From the NCBI GenBank assembly GCA_024304985.1, contig JAMWZC010000003.1, positions 394,611-458,610 on the forward strand: DNA of 64,000 bases. The letters are read 5' to 3'. The notes below the pieces were generated by a model that did no database searches, was not told the DNA's origin, and saw only the letters and a list, made by a program, of their open reading frames with translations. Below, one piece after another: positions 18,791-27,010 of the stretch (the first letter of the stretch is position 1; the number at the start of each line of letters is the position of its first letter). The position numbers and the translations under genes were made by a program. The stretch comes from Paracoccaceae bacterium. Lineage in GTDB: Bacteria > Pseudomonadota > Alphaproteobacteria > Rhodobacterales > Rhodobacteraceae.

Positions 18791-19480
18791 ATGAACACCC
18801 GTATGGCCGATAACGTGCGCGAAGCACTGGAGCAGATGATCGTGACCGGCGAATTCGCCGATGGCGAACGGCTGGACGAGAACCGGCTGGCGGACCGTTT
18901 CCACGTCAGCCGCACCCCCTTGCGCGAGGCGTTCCAGATGCTTGCGGCGTCCGGTCTGGTCGAACTCCTGCCGCGGCGCGGGGCCTTTGTGCGCCACCCT
19001 GCCTTTCACGAGATGATCGAGATGTTCGAGGTCATGGCCGAGCTGGAGGCCGTCTGCGGCCGTCTGGCCGCGCGGCGGGTCACACCCGAAGTGCTGGCCC
19101 AGGTCCGCGCCACCGTGATCGCCTGCGAAGCGGCGGTGGAGGCGGGGGATACTGACGGCTACTACCGCGAGAACGAGCATTTCCACATGCTGATCTATAC
19201 CGCCTCGGGCAATGATTTTCTGGCCGGCGAGGCGCGGCGGCTGCACAAGCGGCTGCAACCCTTCCGGCGGATGCAGCTGCGGGTGCGGGGGCGGATGATC
19301 CAGTCGCTGACCGAGCATCGCCAGATCCTGACCGCGCTGGAGACGGGCGACAGCGCCGCAGCCGAGACGACCCTGCGCGACCACGTCGCGGTGCAGGGCG
19401 GCAAGTTCAACGACCTGATGGCCAGCTATAAGCAATCCAACCTCCGCGCCAATCCGCACCTTATCGCCATTCGGGGGTAA
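18791..19480 (+). CDS. matR: GntR/FadR-family regulator, probable malonate regulator
   Basis: 229 aa. N-terminal winged helix-turn-helix (about residues 1-70: RLDENRLADRFHVSRTPLRE), then an all-helical FCD ligand domain (about 75-215) with the metal-site region ENEHFHMLIYTASGN. Divergent from matPQMAB, separated by 138 bases with a palindrome. Rhizobial MatR is a repressor of this family that responds to malonate, so the same role is likely. The start is the ATG at 18791; an ATG four codons later is possible. An earlier open frame upstream is in the reverse of matP and is rejected. Confidence 0.85.
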   Translation: MNTRMADNVREALEQMIVTGEFADGERLDENRLADRFHVSRTPLREAFQMLAASGLVELLPRRGAFVRHPAFHEMIEMFEVMAELEAVCGRLAARRVTPEVLAQVRATVIACEAAVEAGDTDGYYRENEHFHMLIYTASGNDFLAGEARRLHKRLQPFRRMQLRVRGRMIQSLTEHRQILTALETGDSAAAETTLRDHVAVQGGKFNDLMASYKQSNLRANPHLIAIRG

Positions 19481-19487
19481 TCCGGGG

Positions 19488-19511
19488 ATGTCCCATCGTG
19501 GGACATTTTTT
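19488..19511 (+). terminator. rho-independent terminator after the GntR gene
   Basis: Perfect 8-base stem ATGTCCCA (19488-19495) / TGGGACAT (19499-19506) with loop TCG, running into six T (19506-19511). It begins 7 bases after the stop codon. A textbook intrinsic terminator. Confidence 0.85.
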
Positions 19512-19824
19512 CATCCCAATGTTTTCAATGGGTTGCGTGACGGCGTTCAGGAAATATTAACGATTTCGGGTGATCAGGGCGCACAGATGCGCAACGCACC
19601 CGCCCCGGTTGGGCGCGCCAGAAACAGGGCGGGCCGTGACGCCGCTTGTGTTGAATGCAGCATTCGGCCCATGGCACCCTTGCGCGCTTTGAACAGAAGC
19701 GAAATGACCAGCCCTTCGCGGCAGGGCAAGAGCCTGCCGGGTCTGTCGGGTCTTCCGGGGGCAAGGCCGATGTCCCTGCCACTCCGGAGATGATCCGCCT
19801 GAAGGGTCGCGCTCTGAAACGCGC
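19512..19824. other. intergenic stretch without a recognised gene
   Basis: About 310 bases between the terminator of the GntR gene and the 3' end of the autotransporter gene. Short open frames exist on both strands but none has a ribosome site or a protein-like sequence I recognise. It may hold the convergent termination zone; no clear stem-loop with a T-run is seen for the minus-strand gene. Confidence 0.5.
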
Positions 19825-21876
19825 CTACCAGCGATAGCCCACTGTCAGCGATCCGCCGTAATCCTGCGTGTTTGCGGAATATTCTGCGTTCAGGCCGGCA
19901 TCGAGATAGAGACCATTCATCGCAGACCAACCCGCATTTGCCGCAAGTAAAAGGCTGTCGCGGTCGCGCGTGGCGCCAGAGACGGGGATGCTGAGGCCGG
20001 GAATGATTTGATAGGAAGCCCGCCCGCCATCGTTGGAGGCCAGTTCATGCGCCCAGGCGGCGCGCAATCCAAAAGTTGGACGTGCCCCCTGCATACCCTC
20101 TGCCGGCCACTGCATCGCAACGCCAAGTTCGGTGCGCAGCGAGGTCGTGGTGTTTCGATCAAAATCCATTGCATAGCTGGCCGTGCCGGAGGTTGCCGTC
20201 TCGGAATAGGCATCTGTGGTGATGGATTTCGCCCGCAAACCGGCGAATGGCGTGAACATCCCCATGTGATAGCCAGCTTCGACATGGGCTGCCATTGTCT
20301 GGGCGGAGGTCTCTCCGGCCAGCCGATCCGTCCCGGCGATGGTCAGAGTGCGGTTGGTGGTGATATCGCTTTGACCATAGGCCAAAGCCCCTTGGATATA
20401 CCCGCGTTCAGACACGGTCCGCCCGCGCAGGGCCACAAACACCGTATCGCTGGTCCCGGATCCGAACCCATCGACGAGTGAGAAATCCGCTTCATTCCAC
20501 GAGACAGCAACCCCGACGTCGGTAGCGGCATTGAACGCATAGTTCAGACCTGCGGCCAAACCGCGATTGTCTGAACTTCGGTCGTGATAACCGCGCCCGG
20601 AATCGCCGTCCGTCGTATTGCGTGAGCCATAGCCCGCGGCCCAGATATCCCAAGGCCGCGTTTCCATGGGCTGTGCTGCCGCAAATGACAGGGCCATCCC
20701 CTCGGACGCCGCATCGCCGCGCGAGGCCAACCGCGCCGTGTCATACTTGCTGCCGCCATATTTTCCGGCATAGGCCTCATCGTTGCCAACCAAGCCAATT
20801 GGGGCATCCGGTTCTGTCGCAGGCGTCATCTTGATAAATCCGGTGCGACCAGACCTCAGGGCAGTATCCAGAAAGGCATCCATGGCTTGCAGTCCCATGG
20901 GGGCCACACCTGTGGCCACCTCACCTGAAAGTTGCGAAAGGCTTGATGCCAGTTCGGTCGGCGACTGCGTCGCGGCGAGAATGGCGAACTCGATGGGAAG
21001 CACACCGCCATTGATCACAAAATCAGACAAGGCTCCGGCAATGGCGTTCTGGTTGGCGCTTAGCAACGGATCGACAGCAACAACACCAAAGCCTTGCGCA
21101 GCAAGTGTGCAGATCTGGATCGTGTTGGTATCCAGCGTCACCGATCCATTGCGGGCATAGGCAGAACCACACTCAAGGGACGCGCCCGTGTTCATCGTTA
21201 TACTTGTCAGCGCCACGATCTGACCTTGCATTTGGGACGTGGTATGCAGTGTGGCAGAGCTGCCGACGCGGTAGAAGACATTGCCACCTTGGGCATCATT
21301 GATCAGCACCACTCCCGCGCCTGCTTCTGCGGTCAATGTCGATCCGATATTGAAGATGAACACCGCATTGGGATCACCGCCTGCGTCCAGCGTCAGGGTT
21401 TCACCTGCCGCAATAAATGCCGATGTGTCGAAGTTGTAGATGCCTGGGGTCAAGGTCCTGTTGCCGAGGTTCTGTCCCGTCAGGTTGCCCCCTGACGAGG
21501 TCGAGCGACCGGCAAGAAAGTTATAAAGGGTGGTCAGCCTGTCTTGCTGGCGTGCAGCAACGGCGTCGGCCACGAAGACCTCGCCAGTCTGCGTCACGCT
21601 TGCCGAACCGGTATAGGACGTTCCAGGGCTGAGGGCGATGTTCCCGACAATGGTCGTCGGACCGGTATTGGTCAGTGTCGCGCCAGAGATGATCGCAAAG
21701 CTGGTCAGATCCTGCGCGGCGGCGGGGCCGGCCTGCACCATCATCAGGGGCATTGCGCCAAGTGTTGCCCCCATGACAAAACGCGTCGCGCTGAATTTCC
21801 TCGCTTCCTTCGGTCCGGTGTTTGCTTTGAGGGGAGTGGTGTTCTTGGAGATGGGCCGAGCATATCGCTTGGACAT
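19825..21876 (-). CDS. ice-binding-like (DUF3494) domain joined to an autotransporter beta-barrel
   Basis: 683 aa. Residues 1-55 form a long signal region (a basic, Thr/Lys-rich N-terminus, then MGATLGAMPLMMVQAGPAAAQ). About 56-255 match the DUF3494 ice-binding-like fold: FAIISGATLTNTGPTTIVGN, LTPGIYNFDTSAFIAAGETL, FIFNIGSTLTAEAGAGVVL, and YARNGSVTLDTNTIQIC at the end. After a linker, about 400-683 are an autotransporter barrel (WDIWAAGYGSRN, alternating aromatic strands), ending in LTVGYRW with the terminal aromatic expected of an outer-membrane protein. The passenger would be displayed on the surface, perhaps for ice or surface adhesion. Third-position G+C looks lower than in neighbours, which could mean acquisition. 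Ice binding itself is not shown. Confidence 0.8.
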   Translation of the reverse strand: MSKRYARPISKNTTPLKANTGPKEARKFSATRFVMGATLGAMPLMMVQAGPAAAQDLTSFAIISGATLTNTGPTTIVGNIALSPGTSYTGSASVTQTGEVFVADAVAARQQDRLTTLYNFLAGRSTSSGGNLTGQNLGNRTLTPGIYNFDTSAFIAAGETLTLDAGGDPNAVFIFNIGSTLTAEAGAGVVLINDAQGGNVFYRVGSSATLHTTSQMQGQIVALTSITMNTGASLECGSAYARNGSVTLDTNTIQICTLAAQGFGVVAVDPLLSANQNAIAGALSDFVINGGVLPIEFAILAATQSPTELASSLSQLSGEVATGVAPMGLQAMDAFLDTALRSGRTGFIKMTPATEPDAPIGLVGNDEAYAGKYGGSKYDTARLASRGDAASEGMALSFAAAQPMETRPWDIWAAGYGSRNTTDGDSGRGYHDRSSDNRGLAAGLNYAFNAATDVGVAVSWNEADFSLVDGFGSGTSDTVFVALRGRTVSERGYIQGALAYGQSDITTNRTLTIAGTDRLAGETSAQTMAAHVEAGYHMGMFTPFAGLRAKSITTDAYSETATSGTASYAMDFDRNTTTSLRTELGVAMQWPAEGMQGARPTFGLRAAWAHELASNDGGRASYQIIPGLSIPVSGATRDRDSLLLAANAGWSAMNGLYLDAGLNAEYSANTQDYGGSLTVGYRW

Positions 21877-22271
21877 ATCGTGATCTTTCAGTGAGGTTGC
21901 GCATATCCGCGTGTGAACGACATGGGGTTGCGCATGCGGCCAAACTAAGCCCCACGATAAAGAATTATTCTAAGTGTCTTTTAAATCTCTTCTGCGGGTG
22001 GCCACATGATTGCTGCGCCGCCTCCGCGTGGTGTGGGACGGGCGGATATCCTGAAGAAGCGAGTCCAGCCACACGGGCGCAACACGAGCCGACAGTGTCG
22101 GCTTTGGCTGACGGAACAACATTTCAGCTATTCACATGTCACGATTTCAGCGGCTTTGGAGTTGCCGGTCAATGGCCGCCTCGCCCTATGCTTGGCAGGC
22201 TTTGGCGCAAGCGCATCGGTCGCCCCCCCATCGCGACCGGGTGGGGCCAACCTGCCGGGCTGCGGCCGGTT
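21877..22271. other. intergenic stretch without a recognised gene; small hairpins
   Basis: 395 bases between two minus-strand genes. The part near 21930-22000 is A+T-rich and likely carries the autotransporter promoter, but no clear boxes stand out. Hairpins: GCCGACAGTGTCGGC at 22088-22102, and CGGTCGC (22217-22223) with GCGACCG (22233-22239). The second lies about 33 bases after the livF stop and may help end that operon, though no T-run follows on the minus strand. Confidence 0.4.
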
Positions 22272-22973
22272 TTACACGGACAGATAGGCGTCGCGGATTT
22301 CGGGGTGGGCGTTCAGTTCGGCCAGGGTGCCGTGGAATTTCTGCGCGCCGCCTTCGATGATGACCGCGACATCGGCCACGGCGCGGGCGAAGTGGAGGTT
22401 CTGTTCGGACAGAAGCACGGTCAGGCCCTCGGATTTCAGTTGCAGGATTACGCGGGCCATCTGTTCGACGATGACGGGGGCGATGCCCTCGCTGGGCTCG
22501 TCCAGCAGGACGAAGCTGGGATTGCCCATCAGGGTGCGGGCGATGGTGAGCATCTGCTGCTCGCCCCCCGACATTTCCTTGCCCCGGTTGTGGCGGCGCT
22601 CGGCAAGGTTGGGGAAGAGTTCGAAGAGCATCTCATGGGTCCATGTGACGGTGCCGTCGCGCGGGGGCTGGCGGCCGACTTCGAGGTTCTCCAGCACGGT
22701 GAGATCGGTGAAGATGCGCCGGTCCTCGGGGACGTAGCCGAGGCCGAGCTTGGCGACGCGATGCGGCGGCAGGCCAACGAGGTCATGGCCCATGAAGCGG
22801 ATCGCGCCGCTGCGGGGGACGACAAGCTGCATGATGGATTTCATCGTGGTGGATTTGCCCGCACCGTTGCGGCCCAGAAGGGCGGCCACCTGCCCGCGTG
22901 CGACGGTGAAGCTGAGGTCGCTGAGGACATGGGCCTTGCCGTAGAAGCTGTTGACGGCGGCGATTTCAAGCAT
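22272..22973 (-). CDS. livF: branched-chain-type ABC transporter ATP-binding protein LivF
   Basis: 233 aa. Walker A GRNGAGKST near residue 36, signature SGGEQQMLTIARTL, Walker B FVLLDEPSEGIAPVI. The sequence VPEDRRIFTDLTVLENLEVG is diagnostic for LivF. Cytoplasmic energy-coupling subunit of a HAAT-type importer. Last gene of the operon Rieske oxygenase - receptor - livHM - livG - livF; it overlaps livG by 8 bases (ATGCTTGA). Because of the Rieske oxygenase at the head, the cargo is probably not a branched-chain amino acid. Confidence 0.92.
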   Translation of the reverse strand: MLEIAAVNSFYGKAHVLSDLSFTVARGQVAALLGRNGAGKSTTMKSIMQLVVPRSGAIRFMGHDLVGLPPHRVAKLGLGYVPEDRRIFTDLTVLENLEVGRQPPRDGTVTWTHEMLFELFPNLAERRHNRGKEMSGGEQQMLTIARTLMGNPSFVLLDEPSEGIAPVIVEQMARVILQLKSEGLTVLLSEQNLHFARAVADVAVIIEGGAQKFHGTLAELNAHPEIRDAYLSV

Positions 22974-23745
22974 CTGCGCTCTCCTCGGCGGGATTGAAGA
23001 GGGTGCCGCCGCCCAGATAGACCTCCTGGACGCGGGGATCGGTGCGGATCTGCTCGACCGTGCCGTCGGCGATGAGCTGGCCGCGGTTCAGCACCATGAC
23101 GCGGTGGGCATGGGCGAAGACGACGTCCATGTCATGTTCGGTGAAGAGGACACTGACGCCGCGGTCGCGCACGATGTCGGCGGTCAGTTGCATGAGGGCG
23201 ATGCGTTCGCGCGGGGCCATGCCGGCGGTGGGTTCGTCCATCAGGAGCAGGCTGGGTTCATGCGCCAGCGCGATGGCCAGTTCCAGCCGCTTGAGATCGC
23301 CATAGGCCAGAACGGCGCAGTGGCGGTCGGCCTGATCGGCCATGCCGACGAGGGCGAGCAGGTCGAGCGCGCGGTCGCGGTAGAGGCGGTGGGCATAGGG
23401 CAGGATCGAGAAGACGCGGCCGTGATGCGAGATGAGGGCCATCTGCACGTTCTCGGCCACGGTCATCGAGGCGTAGGTGCCGGTGATCTGGAAGGTGCGG
23501 CCCACGCCCATGCGCCAAATCTGGCGGGGGCCGAGGCCCGCGAGGTTCTGACCGTTCAGCCAGACGGTGCCCGCGCTGGGTTTGAGCTGGCCCATCAGCA
23601 TGTTGAAGCAGGTGGATTTGCCTGCGCCATTGGGGCCGATCATGGCCAGCAACTCGGCCTTGTGCAGGACGAAGGACACGTCCAAGACGGCCTTGATCGC
23701 GCCGAAGGATTTGGACAGGCCCTTGGTTTCCAGAACGATCGTCAT
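22966..23745 (-). CDS. livG: branched-chain-type ABC transporter ATP-binding protein LivG
   Basis: 259 aa. Walker A GPNGAGKST near residue 36, LivG mark VGRTFQITGTYASMTVAENV, Walker B LLLMDEPTAGMAPRER, and the H-loop VLFTEHDMDVVF. Partner of LivF. Starts 22 bases after the fused permease stop. Cytoplasmic, membrane-associated. Confidence 0.92.
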   Translation of the reverse strand: MTIVLETKGLSKSFGAIKAVLDVSFVLHKAELLAMIGPNGAGKSTCFNMLMGQLKPSAGTVWLNGQNLAGLGPRQIWRMGVGRTFQITGTYASMTVAENVQMALISHHGRVFSILPYAHRLYRDRALDLLALVGMADQADRHCAVLAYGDLKRLELAIALAHEPSLLLMDEPTAGMAPRERIALMQLTADIVRDRGVSVLFTEHDMDVVFAHAHRVMVLNRGQLIADGTVEQIRTDPRVQEVYLGGGTLFNPAEESADA

Positions 23746-23767
23746 GAATATGCCTCCGGTCTGCGGG

Positions 23768-25630
23768 TCATTTGCTGTCCTCGGGGGTGCGCAGCAGGCC
23801 GGTGCGTTCGGCCAGTTTGCGCGCGGTGCCCACCAGCCCGTCCGGGGCGAGGATCACCACGACGATGATGAGCACACCCAGCGCAAGGCGCCAGTATTCG
23901 AAGCGCGTCAGCACATCCTTGACGCCTTCCAGCGCGACGCCGCCCACGACGCCCCCGGCCAGCGTCTTGACGCCGCCCAGGAAGACCACGATCAGCGCGT
24001 CAAAGCTGCGGGCGATCTCCAGCTCGTTGGGAAAGACGCTGCCCTTGGAAAAGACGAACAACCCGCCCGCGAGACCCGCCATCGCGCCCGCCAATGCGAA
24101 GGCCGCCCATTGCACACGTTTGGTGTTGATGCCTGTCGCCTCGGCCTGCCGGGCGCTGTCGCGCGCGGCGCGCAGGGCATAGCCGAAGGGCGCATGGGCG
24201 GCGTGGCGCAGGAAGAGGATGCCCCCCACGCAGATCACGAGGCTGAGGTAGAAATAGACCGTGGTGCCCGAGGCCCATGAGGAGGGCCAGATATTGACCA
24301 GACCGTCATCCCCGCGCGTCACCTCGCCCCATTGGAACACCAGCGACCACAGGAGTTGCGAGAAGGCCAGTGTGAGCATGGCGAAATAGACACCCGTCAG
24401 CCGCAGGCAGACCCAGCCGATGATGATCGCGGCCATGCCTGCGCCCAAGGGGGCCAGCAGCATGGCCAGTTCCATCGGGGTGTCCGCGTAGGTGACCAGA
24501 AGGGCCGCGACATAGGCCCCGCCGCCGAAGAAGGCGGCATGACCGAAACTGACCAGTCCGCCCAGCCCCAGAATGAAATGCAGGCTGGCGGCGAAGAGGC
24601 AGAAGATCAGGATATCGGTCGTCAGCACCAGCGCGAAGCTGGACCCATAGAGCGGCATCAGCCCCAGCAAGGCCAGACCCGCCGCCACGATCATGCGCAC
24701 CTGCGCGCCCGCAGGCTTGATCGGGCGTTCCGGCTCTCCGACCTGTCCGTGTTCGCCCGCCACTTCGGGGCGGCCGAAAAGGCCGTAGGGGCGGACCATC
24801 AGCACCAGCACCATGATGACGAACATCAGCACGAGCGTGCTTTGCGGCATGTAGGTGACCCCAAAGACGCCCAGCACCGAGATCAGCACCGCTGCCAGAT
24901 AGGCACCGGGCAGCGATCCCATGCCGCCGATCACCACGACCACGAAGACGGCGGTGAGGATGTTGAAATCCATCAGCAGGTCAGCCCCGCCCTTGGGCAG
25001 TTGCAGCGCGCCGCCCAGACCGGCCAGCGCGCAACCCAGAAAGAACACACCCGTGAACAGCCATGACTGGTTGACGCCCAGCGCGCCCACCATCTCGCGG
25101 TCTTGCGTGGCCGCGCGGACCAGCACGCCGACGCGGGTGCGGGTGATCAGATACCACAGCGCCAAAGCCACAAAGGGAGTGATCGCCAGAAGGGCGAGGT
25201 CGTATTTCGGGATCGGCTCGCCCATGATCCGCACAACGCCGGCCAGGCCGGGGGCGCGCGGGCCCAGCTTGTCCTCGGCCCCCCAGATCATCAGGGTGAG
25301 GTCCTGAATGACAAGAATGACCCCGAAGGTCGCGACAAGCTGGAACAGTTCCGGTGCGCGATAGACCGGGCGCAGGACGCAGATTTCCACGATCACACCG
25401 ATCAGGCCGACAATCACGCCCGCCAGCAGGATCGAGGTCCAGAATCCGACCATCCCCGGCAGGACCTGCATCAGCGAATAACCGACATAGGCGCCCAGCA
25501 TGTAGAAGGAGCCGTGGGCGAAGTTGACGATCCGCGTCACGCCGAAGATCAGCGACAGGCCCGAGGCGACCATGAAGAGCGCGCCCGCATTGGCAAGCCC
25601 CGTCAAAAGCTGTGCGATGAAGAAACCCAT
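23768..25630 (-). CDS. fused LivH-LivM permease of a branched-chain-type ABC importer
   Basis: 620 aa, about twice the size of one permease. Residues about 1-290 are LivH-like (TRIVNFAHGSFYMLGAYVG near the start, FVVVVIGGMGSLPGAYLAAV). After a hydrophilic linker about 290-305, residues about 310-620 are LivM-like (LGLGGLVSFGHAAFFGGGAY and FVFSKGSVFPNELEIARSFD). Both transmembrane halves are thus on one chain, a recurrent natural fusion. It forms the channel for the receptor encoded upstream. The start at 25630 follows a 147-base gap with stem-loops. Confidence 0.9.
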   Translation of the reverse strand: MGFFIAQLLTGLANAGALFMVASGLSLIFGVTRIVNFAHGSFYMLGAYVGYSLMQVLPGMVGFWTSILLAGVIVGLIGVIVEICVLRPVYRAPELFQLVATFGVILVIQDLTLMIWGAEDKLGPRAPGLAGVVRIMGEPIPKYDLALLAITPFVALALWYLITRTRVGVLVRAATQDREMVGALGVNQSWLFTGVFFLGCALAGLGGALQLPKGGADLLMDFNILTAVFVVVVIGGMGSLPGAYLAAVLISVLGVFGVTYMPQSTLVLMFVIMVLVLMVRPYGLFGRPEVAGEHGQVGEPERPIKPAGAQVRMIVAAGLALLGLMPLYGSSFALVLTTDILIFCLFAASLHFILGLGGLVSFGHAAFFGGGAYVAALLVTYADTPMELAMLLAPLGAGMAAIIIGWVCLRLTGVYFAMLTLAFSQLLWSLVFQWGEVTRGDDGLVNIWPSSWASGTTVYFYLSLVICVGGILFLRHAAHAPFGYALRAARDSARQAEATGINTKRVQWAAFALAGAMAGLAGGLFVFSKGSVFPNELEIARSFDALIVVFLGGVKTLAGGVVGGVALEGVKDVLTRFEYWRLALGVLIIVVVILAPDGLVGTARKLAERTGLLRTPEDSK

Positions 25631-25676
25631 GAAACGGTCCCGCTGATGGAGGGAAGATCACGGCGCTGCGCCATGC

Positions 25677-25694
25677 CTGCCGCGGGGGCGGCAG
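25677..25694 (-). other. stem-loop between ABC receptor and permease genes
   Basis: CTGCCGC (25677-25683) and GCGGCAG (25688-25694) form a perfect 7-base stem with a GGGG loop, in the 147-base gap after the receptor gene. Further G+C-rich partial repeats (GGGGC/GCCCC) lie at about 25730-25760. No T-run. Position and type match the other receptor-permease gaps of this window. Confidence 0.5.
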
Positions 25695-25777
25695 ATCTGT
25701 TGACGACAGGCCCCAAGGATCCGGGGGATGGCGGGGGCGACAGCGCCGCCCCGGCCGATCCGCGAGGGGGGCGCGCC

Positions 25778-26983
25778 TTAGTTGGCGGGGCGCATCTTGG
25801 CCACTTCCTCGTCCGTGGGCAGGTAATCGGCCCCGTCTTTGTAGGTCCAGTCCACCATCACGCCCTTGCCATCCTTGAGCGCGGTGGTGCCGACGAAGGC
25901 CCCCATCGTGGCCTGATGGTCGATCGCGCGGTAGGTGATCGGCCCCACGGGTGTATCCAGTTCCAGCCCCTTGAAGGCGGCTTTCAGCGCCTCGGTCTCG
26001 GTGCTGCCGGCCTTTTCGAGAGCGGCCTGAATGGAGAGCACGGTCATGTAGCCCACCAGCGAGCCGATGCGCGGGTAGTCGTTGAAGCGCGCCTGATAGG
26101 CATCGACGAAAGCCTTGTTCGCGTCATCGGTCACGTCATACCAAGGGTATCCGGTGACGATCCAGCCTTCGGGGGCCTCATCGGCCAGCGGGTCGAGATA
26201 TTCCGGCTCGCCCGTCAGCATTCCGTAGACCGTGCGCCCGTCGAACACGCCGCGCGTGGTGCCTTCGCGGACGAATTTCGCCAGATCGGTGCCGAAGGTC
26301 ACGTTGAAGATGGCATCGGGCTTGGAGCGTTCCAGCGCCTGCACCTCGGCTCCGGCATCGATCTTGAAGAGCGCGGGCCATTGTTCGGTGACAAATTCGA
26401 CATCGGGTTTCAGCGTGGTCAGCACTTTCTTGAAGGCTTCGACCGCTTCCTTGCCATAGGCGTAGTTGGGCGCGATGGTCGCATAACGGACGGCATCGGA
26501 TTTCGCCGCCGCCTCGGCCAGCATCGCGGCCTGCATGTAGGTCGAGGTGCGCAGGCGGAACGTATAGTCATTGCCGCTGGCCCAGACGATGGAATCCGCC
26601 AGAGGCTCGGAGGCGAGATAGAGGTATTTCTTTTCCGCCGCGAGCGAGGAAATCGCGAGTCCCACATTGCTCAGGATGGTGCCGGTCAGCATCACCGCGC
26701 CGTCCCGGGTCATCAGTTCCTCGGCGATCTTGATAGCCTCGCCGGGTTCGCCCTGATCGTCGCGGAAGATGAATTCAAGCGGCTTGCCCAGCACGCCGCC
26801 CGCGGCGTTCACCTCTTCCAGCGCCAGCTCGATTCCCATCTTGTAGGGTTCGGCGAAGGCGGCCATGCGCTTGTAATGGTTGATCTCTCCGATCTTGATC
26901 GTGTCCTGTGCGAAAGCGGGCAGGCCTGCCACGGCAAGGGCGGCGGCACCTGCCAGTCCTTTCAGAAACGTCTTGCGATTCAT
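25778..26983 (-). CDS. ABC transporter substrate-binding protein (Peripla_BP_6 / LivJ-like)
   Basis: 401 aa with a signal peptide MNRKTFLKGLAGAAALAV cleaved near AFAQ. Typical start of the mature part is DTIKIGEINHYKRMAAFAEP; LALEEVNAAGGVLGKPLEFI and a VMLTGTILSNVGLAISSLAA stretch are family marks. Periplasmic receptor for the LivFGHM-type importer. Members of this family bind many ligands including aromatic and heterocyclic acids. Placed second in the operon after the Rieske oxygenase by a 27-base gap, so its ligand is probably the oxygenase substrate. Confidence 0.9.
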   Translation of the reverse strand: MNRKTFLKGLAGAAALAVAGLPAFAQDTIKIGEINHYKRMAAFAEPYKMGIELALEEVNAAGGVLGKPLEFIFRDDQGEPGEAIKIAEELMTRDGAVMLTGTILSNVGLAISSLAAEKKYLYLASEPLADSIVWASGNDYTFRLRTSTYMQAAMLAEAAAKSDAVRYATIAPNYAYGKEAVEAFKKVLTTLKPDVEFVTEQWPALFKIDAGAEVQALERSKPDAIFNVTFGTDLAKFVREGTTRGVFDGRTVYGMLTGEPEYLDPLADEAPEGWIVTGYPWYDVTDDANKAFVDAYQARFNDYPRIGSLVGYMTVLSIQAALEKAGSTETEALKAAFKGLELDTPVGPITYRAIDHQATMGAFVGTTALKDGKGVMVDWTYKDGADYLPTDEEVAKMRPAN

Positions 26984-27010
26984 GGGGGTATCCTCTGCTG
27001 TTGGGTGTCT

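Noticed and set aside
19488-19793. 101-codon open frame after the GntR gene
   Set aside because: It starts inside the terminator stem and has no protein-like features.
22272-26983. Calling the LivFGHM system a leucine/isoleucine/valine importer
   Set aside because: The Rieske oxygenase heads the same operon and the promoter shares the island palindrome, so the family name does not give the substrate.
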